Notes under the pieces: generated by a model
Database searches by the model: none
What the model was told of the DNA's origin: nothing
What the model saw: the letters and a program-made list of their open reading frames with translations, nothing else
In this document: positions 44,588 to 55,969 of the stretch, in pieces
Numbering within the stretch: position 1 is the stretch's first letter
How the letters are laid out: each line of letters starts with the position of its first letter
Made by a program: the position numbers and the translations under genes
Assembly (NCBI GenBank): GCA_947483555.1
Contig: CANKMW010000017.1
Location: forward strand, 1-64,000
DNA length: 64,000 nucleotides
Direction of reading: 5' to 3'
DNA from: Myxococcales bacterium
GTDB lineage: Bacteria; Myxococcota_A; Polyangia; Haliangiales; Haliangiaceae

Positions 44588-45679
44588 TTAGTTGCAGAAG
44601 CCGCCACCGGTCGCGACGCAGACGCCGCTGGCGCAGTCGGCGCCGCTCACGCAGCCGGTGCCCGCGGTGCAGTCGCCGGCGGCGCCGCCGGTCATCTGCG
44701 TGACGGCCCACAGCACATCCGACACCGTGTGCGTGATCATCCGGTTGCCGAGCGATGACAACCGATCGTGCGTCAGCGCGAGCGTGGGCCCGCTGGTGTG
44801 CGTTCCCGTGATGAGCAAGGTCGTCCCGACGCTGTTGATCGCCGCGACGATGACGTCGCACATCTGCCCCTGACCGCCGCTGCCGGTGGCGACGATCCGG
44901 ATCCGGCCCGCGGTCACGCCGTTACCGTTGCGATCGAACTCGAACACGGTCGTCGGGTTGAACCCGTCGTCCAGCGTGAAGATCTGGCCTTCCCCGTAGG
45001 CGCTCTCCTGGGTGGAGGTGATCGACCCGGTCGCGGCGCGCGGGATCACGGAGGCCGAGCACGTGGCGTTGCACGTCCCGCAACCGGCGGACGCCCCGGT
45101 GCCGCGGTCGTCGCAGGCTTCGCTCGGTGGGGCCCTGACGTAGCCATCACCGCAACTCGCCGCTCGGCACTGGCCGCCGATGTCGACGCAGGCGTCGGTG
45201 TTCACCGTGTTGCCGTCGTCGCAGGTATCGGTGCGCGCGCCCTGGGTGTCCTGGAAGGTGTCGCCGCACACGTTGAGGCGGCACAGCGTCGTGCAGTCAT
45301 CGGTGCCGACCGCGTTGTTGTCGTCGCACTCCTCGGGTGGCGTGGTGATGCCGTCGGGGCACACCGGGGTGGTCGGGGCATCGAACGGCATGCCGTCCAT
45401 GATCGGCGGGGCGTCGATCGGGGTGTCGATCGGCATGCCGTCCGTGATGGGCGGGGCGTCGATGCTGCCGTCAGCGGGCGCGTCGGGCCCCCCGGTATCG
45501 ACCGGCGCATCGATGTCCGCACCGTCGCTGCGGCAGACGCCCTGCTGATCACATGTGGTACCCGACGGACACTCGCCGGCCGGGCCGCACATCGGGTTGT
45601 TGAAGGTCGGGTTGAAGCAGCCGGTGAGCGCGACGACGGCGAGGGCCGCGAGCCCAGCGACGACAGCGAAGCGCCTCAC
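44588..45679 (-). CDS. DUF4215 Cys-rich repeat lipoprotein
   Basis: From the GTG at 45679 the product has 363 residues with a lipoprotein signal (VVAGLAALAVVALTGC, Cys about 20). The order is a Cys-rich N-terminus, an Asp/Pro repeat (PPITDGMPIDTPIDAPPIMD), two to three DUF4215-type repeats (PPEECDDNNAVGTDDC, DTCDDGNTVNTDAC, CGDGYVRAPPSEACDD), a beta domain (about 215-320), and a terminal Cys cluster. Such proteins are common on myxobacterial surfaces. The GTG overlaps the stop of the TPR gene (GTGA). It is the third gene of a kinase-headed operon. Confidence 0.85.
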   Translation of the reverse strand: MRRFAVVAGLAALAVVALTGCFNPTFNNPMCGPAGECPSGTTCDQQGVCRSDGADIDAPVDTGGPDAPADGSIDAPPITDGMPIDTPIDAPPIMDGMPFDAPTTPVCPDGITTPPEECDDNNAVGTDDCTTLCRLNVCGDTFQDTQGARTDTCDDGNTVNTDACVDIGGQCRAASCGDGYVRAPPSEACDDRGTGASAGCGTCNATCSASVIPRAATGSITSTQESAYGEGQIFTLDDGFNPTTVFEFDRNGNGVTAGRIRIVATGSGGQGQMCDVIVAAINSVGTTLLITGTHTSGPTLALTHDRLSSLGNRMITHTVSDVLWAVTQMTGGAAGDCTAGTGCVSGADCASGVCVATGGGFCN

Positions 45680-46605
45680 GGCAGCGACCCCGCGAGCACG
45701 AGGCCGACGCCGCCGGGCGACACCACCGGCACGAGCGAGGTCCGCTCGGCCGCGCTCGAACCCGCCGCGCCCTTCTTGCGCCCCAGCATGTACACGACGA
45801 CACCGCCGACCACGAGCGCGCCGCCGACCGCGGTCGCGATGATCATGGTGCGGTTGGCGGCCTCGCCGTCGGCGATCTTCTGCGGATCGTAGACCGCGCC
45901 CGGCTCCGACAGCTGGTCGGACAGCGTCGACGCCTTGGCGCCGAACACGAACAGCCCGAGCCCGACCGCGCCGAGCCCGACCCCGGCGGTCGCCAGGCCG
46001 GCGATGCGCATGCCGCCGCCGGGCTTGCTGCCGCCGGCGGTCGGTTCGTCCACCGGGTCGGGGCCGTCGGGACCGGTCGTCGGACCGACCGCTCCCACGC
46101 CGGCGGCGTCGGCCACCCGGGCGGCTTCCGCCTGGCGGGCGTCCTCGGCGACGCGGGCCTCCTCGGCCTCGCGCGCCGCCTCGGCCGTGCGGGCTTCGTC
46201 GGCCTTGCGGGCTTCGTCGGCCTTGCGGGCCTCCGCGGAAGCCAGCTGCACCTCGAGCGCGGTCACGAACTCGCGCGCGGTCTTGGCCTGCGGTCCCTTG
46301 GGTTCGGCCTCGATGTACTTCTTGTAGAAGTCGATCGCTTGCGGCGGCCGTCCGCCGAGGCGGTGAGCCTGGGCCATGTTGAACAGCAGCACCGGGTGCG
46401 GCACCAGCTCGTAGGCCTTGCCGAAGAACGTGAGCGCGGTGTCGTAGTCGCCGGAGTTCTGGGCGGCGAGACCGGCGTCGACGTACTCCTTGGCCGCTTT
46501 CTTCTTGTCGGCCGAGGTCGGCTGCGCGATCGCGGCGCCCGGCGCCACCACCGTCGCCGTCGGGATCGCGACGCACAGGAGCGTGGTGAGCAAGGTGCTG
46601 CGCAT
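45676..46605 (-). CDS. Exported TPR protein with two C-terminal membrane spans
   Basis: From the ATG at 46605 the product has 309 residues. The signal peptide ends near AIAQ. TPR-like helices follow (GLAAQNSGDYDTALTFFGKAYELVP, LLFNMAQAHRLGGRPPQAIDFYKKYIEAEP), then an Ala/Glu/Lys repeat predicted to be a long helix (KADEARKADEART), and two hydrophobic spans (about 205-225 and 260-282). The architecture is frequent in Myxococcota, where it follows kinase genes. GAGGAAGAGG upstream serves as ribosome-binding site. It is coupled to the Cys-rich lipoprotein gene (GTGA) and lies 25 bp after the kinase gene. Confidence 0.82.
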   Translation of the reverse strand: MRSTLLTTLLCVAIPTATVVAPGAAIAQPTSADKKKAAKEYVDAGLAAQNSGDYDTALTFFGKAYELVPHPVLLFNMAQAHRLGGRPPQAIDFYKKYIEAEPKGPQAKTAREFVTALEVQLASAEARKADEARKADEARTAEAAREAEEARVAEDARQAEAARVADAAGVGAVGPTTGPDGPDPVDEPTAGGSKPGGGMRIAGLATAGVGLGAVGLGLFVFGAKASTLSDQLSEPGAVYDPQKIADGEAANRTMIIATAVGGALVVGGVVVYMLGRKKGAAGSSAAERTSLVPVVSPGGVGLVLAGSLP

Positions 46606-46630
46606 CGGCCTCTTCCTCGGTACAGGTGGC

Positions 46631-48154
<1,524 letters not shown>

Positions 48155-48161
48155 GGGGGGA

Positions 48162-48167
48162 ATCGTA
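48162..48167 (-). promoter_or_regulatory. TACGAT -10 element, leaderless start of the PEGA kinase
   Basis: On the minus strand TACGAT, seven bases (T and six C) and the ATG at 48154. No purine-rich ribosome-binding site can exist in the C run. Confidence 0.5.
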
Positions 48168-48209
48168 CCACCGGTGGCCGGCGGTGGTGCCGGCAACCTC
48201 AGCGGGCGA

Positions 48210-50048
48210 TCATCGGCGACGGCGCAGGTAGTAGTGGACGCCGTGCTGCGGGTGGGCCAGGCGGATCGCGAACGTGCCCTTGCCGGCGGTGTCGACCTCG
48301 GCGCGGAAGCGGCCGCTGCCGTCGCGATCGGCCGGCTTGCCGTCGACGGCGACGCTCCAGCCTTCGACCGTGACGCCGGTGACGCTCACCGCGTCGCTCC
48401 ACGGCGCGCGCGGCGGCGGCGCCGTGATCTGCGCCGTCGGCGCGGCGTTGTCGAAGCCGATGCGCAGCCCGGTGCGCGGCGAGCTGCGGCTGCCGCTGGT
48501 GATCCACACCGTGTGGCTGCCTTCGGCCAGCGTGCCGGCGGCCAGCTTGTGGCTGCCGCTGCTCTCGAAGCTGCGCTCGGCGCCACCGCCGGCGAGCACG
48601 TGCAAGGTCGACGCCCCGGTGGCCTCGCTCCACGAGATGGTCAAGGCCGGCAGTCGGTTCTGGTAGCTGACCGAGTACTTGCGGCCGTCGGTCTCGATCA
48701 GGTTGACCGGCGCGGTGCGCACCACCGCCGCGGCGCCGGTATCGCCGGCGACGCGCACCGAGCCGGACTTCACCGCGCCGCCGCTGTCACAGCGGATCCG
48801 GTAGCGGGTGGTGCCGACGACGGCGAAGAACGCCGCGCTGGTGCCGCCGATGCGGCGCGGGGCCCGGTACGAGCCGCGCGCGTCGGCCAGCTCGAGGACG
48901 CCGCCGCCGGGGCAGGCGCCGGCCAGATCGATCTTCACCGCCACCTTGCGGGTCGGATCGTGGATCACGACGTTCTCGCCGGTCGGCAGCGCGACGTCGA
49001 TGGTGGACGGCACCAGATCGCGCACCGAGGCGGCGCCGTCCTTGCCAAGCACGCCGGTCTCGCCGGCGCGGGCGCTGGCGTCGCTCTTGTCACCGTCGAG
49101 CGCGACCTCACCACGTTCGACCCGCGCCACGGTCTCGCGGCGGCCGACCTCGATGCCGGTGTCGCCGCCGGCCCGGGTGACGATCGTGCCGCCGGGTACC
49201 GTCACGACCACCTCGGTGTCGCGCGCCACCACGCGGGTCGTGCCGCTGCGGGCACTGACGATGGGCCCGTCGGGCGCGCCGATCGTGACCTCGGCGGGCC
49301 CGCTGACCGTCGCACGATCGTTGCCGCGCACCAGCTCCAGGGTCGCACCACGCGGGAGCTTGACCGCGGCGCCGGCGGCCAGCGCGGCGGCGCCGGCGGC
49401 CACCGGCTTCCACGGCTCGCTGCCGGTGCGGCTGGTGACGCCGCGTCCCTTCACGGTCGCCGCGATGGTGTCGGCCGGCGGCGGCACCGGCGGCGGTGCG
49501 ACCGCCGCGCCGGCGTCGGGAGCCGGGTCCGGCGGCGTGATGCGCTCGAGGATCGCGCCGCCGATCGCGACCACCACGCCGCCGCCGCCTTCGAGCGTCA
49601 GCGGACCGTCCTCGCGCTGGATGACGGCGCGACCGATGTCGACCTGGTAGCGCACGCCGCCGGCGCCGCCGATGGCCCGCAAGACGCCACCGGGCTCGAT
49701 CTGCGCCAGCCCGGCCTCGGTGGTGATGGTCACCGGCCCGGCCTCGGCGAGCGCTTCGCCGGTCTCGAGGCGAGCGCCGCCAGCGACGAAGCGGACCAGC
49801 GTCTCGGCGCCGAGCCGCACCACCGCCTGGTCGCGCAGCCGCAAGCGGGCCCACGCGCCGGTCCCGGTGCGCGCCGCGTCACCGACGAAGAAGGGTTGCC
49901 CGTTGGGCGCCGACGCGAACCCGCCACCATGCTCGCGCTCGACGGCGCCCTGGCCTTCGACGAGCTCGGCGACCGCGGTCGGCTTCGCGCCGCCGCACGC
50001 CGCCACCGCCACCGCCACCGCCACCACCGCCGCCAGCGGCAGTCTCAC
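48210..50048 (-). CDS. FecR-domain lipoprotein
   Basis: The product has 612 residues with a lipoprotein signal (AAVVAVAVAVAAC, Cys about 18). Two long stretches of short beta strands match FecR-type repeats (about 35-165 and 190-330; ARLRLRDQAVVRLGAETLVRF, VKLPRGATLELVRGNDRATV). Ig-like segments follow (about 400-600; VSVTGVTVEGWSVAVDGKPAD). FecR normally senses envelope signals and acts on a sigma factor. Here the partner in the operon is a kinase instead. The GTG start overlaps the previous stop (GTGA). It is the third gene of the 53286-48210 operon. Confidence 0.85.
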   Translation of the reverse strand: MRLPLAAVVAVAVAVAACGGAKPTAVAELVEGQGAVEREHGGGFASAPNGQPFFVGDAARTGTGAWARLRLRDQAVVRLGAETLVRFVAGGARLETGEALAEAGPVTITTEAGLAQIEPGGVLRAIGGAGGVRYQVDIGRAVIQREDGPLTLEGGGGVVVAIGGAILERITPPDPAPDAGAAVAPPPVPPPADTIAATVKGRGVTSRTGSEPWKPVAAGAAALAAGAAVKLPRGATLELVRGNDRATVSGPAEVTIGAPDGPIVSARSGTTRVVARDTEVVVTVPGGTIVTRAGGDTGIEVGRRETVARVERGEVALDGDKSDASARAGETGVLGKDGAASVRDLVPSTIDVALPTGENVVIHDPTRKVAVKIDLAGACPGGGVLELADARGSYRAPRRIGGTSAAFFAVVGTTRYRIRCDSGGAVKSGSVRVAGDTGAAAVVRTAPVNLIETDGRKYSVSYQNRLPALTISWSEATGASTLHVLAGGGAERSFESSGSHKLAAGTLAEGSHTVWITSGSRSSPRTGLRIGFDNAAPTAQITAPPPRAPWSDAVSVTGVTVEGWSVAVDGKPADRDGSGRFRAEVDTAGKGTFAIRLAHPQHGVHYYLRRRR

Positions 50049-51498
50049 CGCTTCGCCTTGCGGAGCTCGATGTTGAGCACGGCGACGCCTTCGTCCTCGA
50101 CCTTGGCCGGGCGGCGCTGGGTGTCGAAGCCGTCCATCGTGACGACGACCGTGTAGCTGCCGGGTGGCACGTCGACCTGGAACGAGCCGTCGTCGCCGGC
50201 GGTGACCTCGACGCCGGACGGTTCGACGCGGACCTTGGCGCTGAGTCCCTTGCCGTCGAAGCTGCGGATCACGCCCCGGATCTGCGACGGCGGCTTGACC
50301 CGACTGAGCGCGACGTCGAGCTGCGCCTCGACGCCAGCGGTGATGGTCAGCGTCCGCCGCGTCGGGTCGTGGCCGACCCGTTCGACCAGGACGTCGACCG
50401 AGCCGGGGGCGATCTCGGCCAGCGTGAAGTCACCGTCGTCGCCGGTGACCACGGTGCGGGCGCCCAGGCGAACCGTCGCCCCGGGCAGCGGAGCGCCGTC
50501 GGAGTCGACGACGCGGCCGCGCACCGCGCCGGTGGTCGGCACCGGCGGTGGCGGCGGGGGCTCGGGTTCCTTCACCGGCACTTCGACGATGACGGGCACC
50601 GCCACCGGCTTCGGTCGCGGCCGCCACGACAGGCCGAGGGTGGCGGCGACCCGCGGCTCGACGGCGACCAAGGTGCCATCGAGCTCGGGTCGCGAGCTGG
50701 CGGCGAGCTCGACCAGGCCCTCGAGCGTGACCGAGTCGTCGAGCCGGCGGCGGGCCCCGACACCGATGCGCAGCGGGCTCTCGATCGGCGACGGCGCTGC
50801 GCTACCGACCAGGAGATCCCAGCTGGCCTCGCCGAGCAATTCCCAGTCGCCGCTGCGACGAACGACGCTGGCTCCGATCAGGACGGCATCGGACTCCGAC
50901 AGCCCGAGGCCGAGGCGATCGGCGGCGCTGAGCAAGGAGGCATCGATGGAGTTGCTCGAGCGATCGAGCCGGAACCCGGCCGACGCGGTGAACAGGGTGG
51001 CGGCGCGCTTCACGGTGACCAGCGCGGCCACATCGAGCGAGACGGCGTCGGGGTCGACCGACGGCACGTCGTGACCGGGCAGCCAGACGCCGAGCCGCAG
51101 CGCCAGCCAGCGCTGACTGGCCCCGGCGCCGCCGAGCGCGCGCGTGCCGGTCAGCCACAGGCGCGGATCGCCGACGAAGCCGTCGTCGGGCATGTCGCCG
51201 GTGTGCTTGTCGTAGCGGCCGCGCAGCTCGCCGCCCAGCTCGAGCCAGCGGGCGACGCGAACCGCGATCCCGGCGGCGCCGCCGATGCGATGGTGGGCGT
51301 CGCTGGCGTCGAGCACGCCCTCGGTGAAGCCGTAGCCGGTGCCGAGCGCGATCGACACGGCGGGGCCGGGCTCGGCGCTGCGGACGCGCCCGGCGGCGCG
51401 CAGCGCGCCATCGGCGGCCGCGTCCGGGGTGGCGGCCGCCATCACCGTCGCCACGCCCACAGCCGCGACCATCCAGACCGTCCGACAGGAACCGTGCA

Positions 51499-51499
<1 letters not shown>
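50045..51499 (-). CDS. Outer-membrane-type protein with two carboxypeptidase-regulatory domains
   Basis: From the ATG at 51499 the product has 484 residues. A signal peptide ends near DAAAD. Alternating-strand segments over residues 45-300 suggest a small beta barrel (IALGTGYGFTEG, LALRLGVWLPG, FTASAGFRLD). A Pro/Glu linker (KEPEPPPPPPVP) leads to two carboxypeptidase-regulatory-like domains (about 320-395, GAVRGRVVDSDGAPLPGATV; about 400-480, GSFQVDVPPGSYTVVVTMDGF). Probably outer-membrane anchored with periplasmic or surface domains. Its start shares one base with the kinase stop (TGATG), and its end overlaps the FecR gene. Confidence 0.8.
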
Positions 51500-53286
<1,787 letters not shown>

Positions 53287-53388
53287 GGGGCAGCCGAGAA
53301 TACAGGTTTCGGCGCCCCCCCGTGGTGTCGGGCCGCGGGCTTCGGCACCCTGCCGATCGATGCCACGAGCCGGGGTGAGCCGGGGTGT

Positions 53389-53394
53389 TAGGAT
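53389..53394 (+). promoter_or_regulatory. TAGGAT -10 element, leaderless FGE-like gene start
   Basis: TGT-TAGGAT (extended -10), six bases (CGGCCG) and the ATG at 53401. It is the clearest plus-strand example of the leaderless pattern. Confidence 0.55.
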
Positions 53395-53400
53395 CGGCCG

Positions 53401-53895
53401 ATGGGTGGGCCGACCTTGGCGGTGCTGGTCGCGGTCGCGCTCGGTGCCGCCGCCTGCGGCCGGATCGGCTACGACGAGCGCAGCGGAAGCGACGGCGCGG
53501 CGATCGACAGCGCGGTGATCGACGCCGTGCTGATCGACGCCGATCGGAGCGATGGGCTGGCCGCGTGCCCGAACGGAACCGCTGAATCGTGCGCCGGGTC
53601 GACGGTGTGCATCGAGATCGCCGAGCGCGGCAACGAACCGTGGACCACCGCCCGCGACACCTGCCTCGGCGTCGGGCGCCGCCTGTGCACCGAGGCCGAA
53701 TGGACGCTGGCGTGCACCTGCGCGCTCGGGCTCGACGAGATGTTCAACGACGGCGGTGGTAGCGCCCAGGAGTGGGAGTGGGTCGCCGACGAGCTGAGCG
53801 GCGTGGCCCACAAGCGGGGCTACGATAGCTGCGACGCCGCGTCGACCCATGTGGTCGTCGATCCCTACGACTATCGATGCTGCGCCGATCGCTGA
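53401..53895 (+). CDS. Small FGE-sulfatase-like lipoprotein
   Basis: The product has 164 residues with a lipoprotein signal (LAVLVAVALGAAAC, Cys about 19) and an Asp-rich stretch. A domain follows with hallmarks of the formylglycine-generating enzyme/SUMF fold: TARDTCLGVGRRLCTEAEWTLAC, EWEWVAD and a final YDYRCC. FGE domains are normally 200-280 residues, so this is a shortened form of about 110 residues and lacks most of the fold. Enzymatic activity is unlikely; a binding role is possible. It stands between a divergent kinase gene and a convergent cytochrome gene. Confidence 0.72.
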   Translation: MGGPTLAVLVAVALGAAACGRIGYDERSGSDGAAIDSAVIDAVLIDADRSDGLAACPNGTAESCAGSTVCIEIAERGNEPWTTARDTCLGVGRRLCTEAEWTLACTCALGLDEMFNDGGGSAQEWEWVADELSGVAHKRGYDSCDAASTHVVVDPYDYRCCADR

Positions 53896-53919
53896 CGGCG
53901 GCGCGGGGCGAGCGGAGCT

Positions 53920-55032
53920 TCAGTGCGTGTGGCCGGCGTGCGGATCGGGCGCGGCGCCCCCGGTGCCGGCGACCGGATAGCCCTGTTTCTTCCAGAACAG
54001 GACCCCCTCGTCGAGCACGTAGGCCTTCGGATACCCGCGGCGCAGCAGCTCGTCGACGACCACCCCGGACGCATGGTGCGGGCAGGCGCAGTACGCGACC
54101 ACGATCGTGCCATCGTTGGGCACCCGATCGAGCGTGGTGGTGTCGTAGTGCGGCACCGAGATCGCGCCGACGATGCGTTCGCGCAACCAGTCCGACGGCG
54201 GGCGGGCGTCGATGATGACCAGGCGCTGCTTCTTCGCCAGCGCCTGAGCGACCTGCGCCGCCGGCACGAAGCGCCCGTCGCGCAGGGTGAACGACGGCGA
54301 CCTGCCCTTGGGATTGAGCACCACCGGACCGTCGGGCGCGGTGGGCGGGGTAGCTGGCTTGACCGGTGCCGGTGCCGACCAGCTGCGCACGTAGGCGACC
54401 AGGTCGGCGACCTGGTTGCCGTCGATGCGATCGGCGAACGCCTCCATCGGCGTGCCGGGGCGACCGAACACGATCGCGTAGCGAAGGAAGCCGTCGGAGG
54501 CCAGGGCGAGGAAGGTCGGGTTGGCGAGGTGCACGGCGGTGCCGCGCGTGGTCGCATCGCCGTGGCACGACTGGCACAGCGGGGCGTACAGCGCCTGGCC
54601 GCGGGTCGGATCGCCGGGCAGCGGCGCGGGCGCCGCGATCGGCTCCCGGACGTCACCCCGGTCGCGGAGGAACGCGATCACGGCGGTGATGTCGCCGTCG
54701 CCGAGCGGGCCGCCGAGATCGCGGCCGTAGGGCGCCATCGCCGTGCCGGGCCGGCCGAGCTCGACGCTGCGCGCCAGGAAGGTATCGTCGGAGCTCTCGA
54801 GGAAGGTGCGCGACACCAGCGATGGCGCGTTGTCGGCGGCGTAGCCCTTGGCCTCGGGGCCGTGGCACAGGGCGCAGTACTTGCCGTACAGCGTCGCGCC
54901 GGCGACGACCCTGGGATCGCCGGCATCGGTCGGCGCGGCGCGCGCGCCGGCATCCCGGCGCGCGGGGGGGCCGTCGGAGCGGGCGCCTCCGCATGCGGTG
55001 GCGAGGGACACCAGGAGCAGCAGCCGGGACAT
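53920..55032 (-). CDS. Di-haem cytochrome c-rhodanese fusion lipoprotein
   Basis: From the ATG at 55032 the product has 370 residues with a lipoprotein signal (MSRLLLLVSLATAC, Cys14). Two cytochrome c domains follow, with haem motifs CALCH (near residue 53) and CQSCH (near residue 152), each followed by a later Met (GTAMAPYG, GTPMEAFAD) as the likely sixth ligand. The C-terminal 130 residues form a rhodanese domain with active-site loop YCACPHHASG. Such a fusion could link sulfur transfer to electron flow at the membrane; this is inference. TATATT and eight bases precede the ATG. The tail is His-rich (DPHAGHTH). Confidence 0.87.
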   Translation of the reverse strand: MSRLLLLVSLATACGGARSDGPPARRDAGARAAPTDAGDPRVVAGATLYGKYCALCHGPEAKGYAADNAPSLVSRTFLESSDDTFLARSVELGRPGTAMAPYGRDLGGPLGDGDITAVIAFLRDRGDVREPIAAPAPLPGDPTRGQALYAPLCQSCHGDATTRGTAVHLANPTFLALASDGFLRYAIVFGRPGTPMEAFADRIDGNQVADLVAYVRSWSAPAPVKPATPPTAPDGPVVLNPKGRSPSFTLRDGRFVPAAQVAQALAKKQRLVIIDARPPSDWLRERIVGAISVPHYDTTTLDRVPNDGTIVVAYCACPHHASGVVVDELLRRGYPKAYVLDEGVLFWKKQGYPVAGTGGAAPDPHAGHTH

Positions 55033-55040
55033 GGCGGCGG

Positions 55041-55046
55041 AATATA
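55041..55046 (-). promoter_or_regulatory. TATATT -10 element before the cytochrome-rhodanese gene
   Basis: On the minus strand TATATT and eight bases, then the ATG at 55032. The predicted transcript begins within two bases of the start codon. Confidence 0.4.
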
Positions 55047-55145
55047 CACGCCGGCTGTGGCCGGAACCCACACCAGCGTCGCGGCCCGACCAGCGCAGCG
55101 CGGCGCCCACCCTCGGCATCACGCCGTTGCAGCGGATTTGGCTCC

Positions 55146-55161
55146 TGGCACGCGGCTTGGA
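55146..55161 (+). promoter_or_regulatory. Candidate sigma54 (-24/-12) promoter
   Basis: TGGCACG-CGGC-TTGGA matches the sigma54 consensus TGGCACG-N4-TTGCA except for G in place of C at the -12 pair. The distance between the GG and the -12 pair is exactly ten bases. It lies 40 bp before the ATG of the outer-membrane protein gene, which has its own AGGAG site. Confidence 0.45.
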
Positions 55162-55201
55162 TTGGTACCCTGGAGACGCCCGTCGCCCCAGGAGCCTGTC
55201 G

Positions 55202-55906
55202 ATGTTCACCACAGCCCGCTTCGTCCTGACCTCCGCGCTCGCCACCGCCGGCTTGGCCGCCACCGCCGCCACCGCCGCGGCGCAGGGTGGCCCACCCGGG
55301 GCATGCGCGTGCGAGGGACCGGTCGCCGTGGTCGCGGTCGAGACCGCGCCGGGGATCCCGAGGTGGGGTATCGGCCTGCGCATGACCTCGCTGTCGCTGG
55401 CACCCGAAGAGATGCCCGAGGCGAAGACCGAGTACGGTGGTGGCGGGCTGCAGCTGCGCTACCGCATCGCGCCGCGCTGGCAGCTCGAGCTGGCGGTCGA
55501 TCACGTCACCGAGCGTCTCGAGAGCGGCGAGCCGGGCACGCGCCAGCTCCAGTCCGGCACGCTGGCGGCGCTCTACCATTTCCGCCCCTACGCGCGCTGG
55601 GACTGGTACGCGCTGGCCGGCCTCGGCGTCACCGGCGACGGCGACCCCGAGATCTCCGATCAGCAGCGCGAGGCCAGCCAGGCCGGCCACGTCCACCTCG
55701 GCGTCGGCATCGAGCGACGCTTCCGCCACCTCGGCATCGCCGCCGAGCTGCGCGCGGTCGGCATCGCGCCGCCGGAGCCGGGCGACGATGCGCCGGTGAC
55801 CGAACCGGGGCGGCCATCGCCGACCATGACCGAGCCGACCTCGGTGATCGACGCGCAGGGGACCGCGGGCGGGCAGCTGTCGATCGCTGCCACCTATTAC
55901 TTCTGA
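55202..55906 (+). CDS. Outer-membrane beta-barrel protein
   Basis: The product has 234 residues with a signal peptide ending near TAAAQ (about residue 28). Alternating hydrophobic strands follow (GGGLQLRYRIAPRWQLELAVDHV, LAALYHFRPYARWDWYALAGLGV, VHLGVGIERRFRHLGIAAELRAV), ending ATYYF with the C-terminal Phe required for barrel insertion. It resembles small OmpA/OmpW-like porin-type barrels. AGGAG lies nine bases before the ATG, so it has a conventional leader, and a sigma54-like promoter precedes it. Function unknown; 64 bp upstream of the monooxygenase gene. Confidence 0.8.
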   Translation: MFTTARFVLTSALATAGLAATAATAAAQGGPPGACACEGPVAVVAVETAPGIPRWGIGLRMTSLSLAPEEMPEAKTEYGGGGLQLRYRIAPRWQLELAVDHVTERLESGEPGTRQLQSGTLAALYHFRPYARWDWYALAGLGVTGDGDPEISDQQREASQAGHVHLGVGIERRFRHLGIAAELRAVGIAPPEPGDDAPVTEPGRPSPTMTEPTSVIDAQGTAGGQLSIAATYYF

Positions 55907-55957
55907 TCGCCGCGCTGCTTCTACCGCCGTCGCCAACACGGTGAGTCCCGAGTCGTC

Positions 55958-55963
55958 TACGTT
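55958..55963 (+). promoter_or_regulatory. TACGTT -10 element, leaderless monooxygenase start
   Basis: TACGTT, six bases (CACGCC) and GTG at 55970. Transcription seven bases downstream would start at the G of the codon. Confidence 0.5.
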
Positions 55964-55969
55964 CACGCC

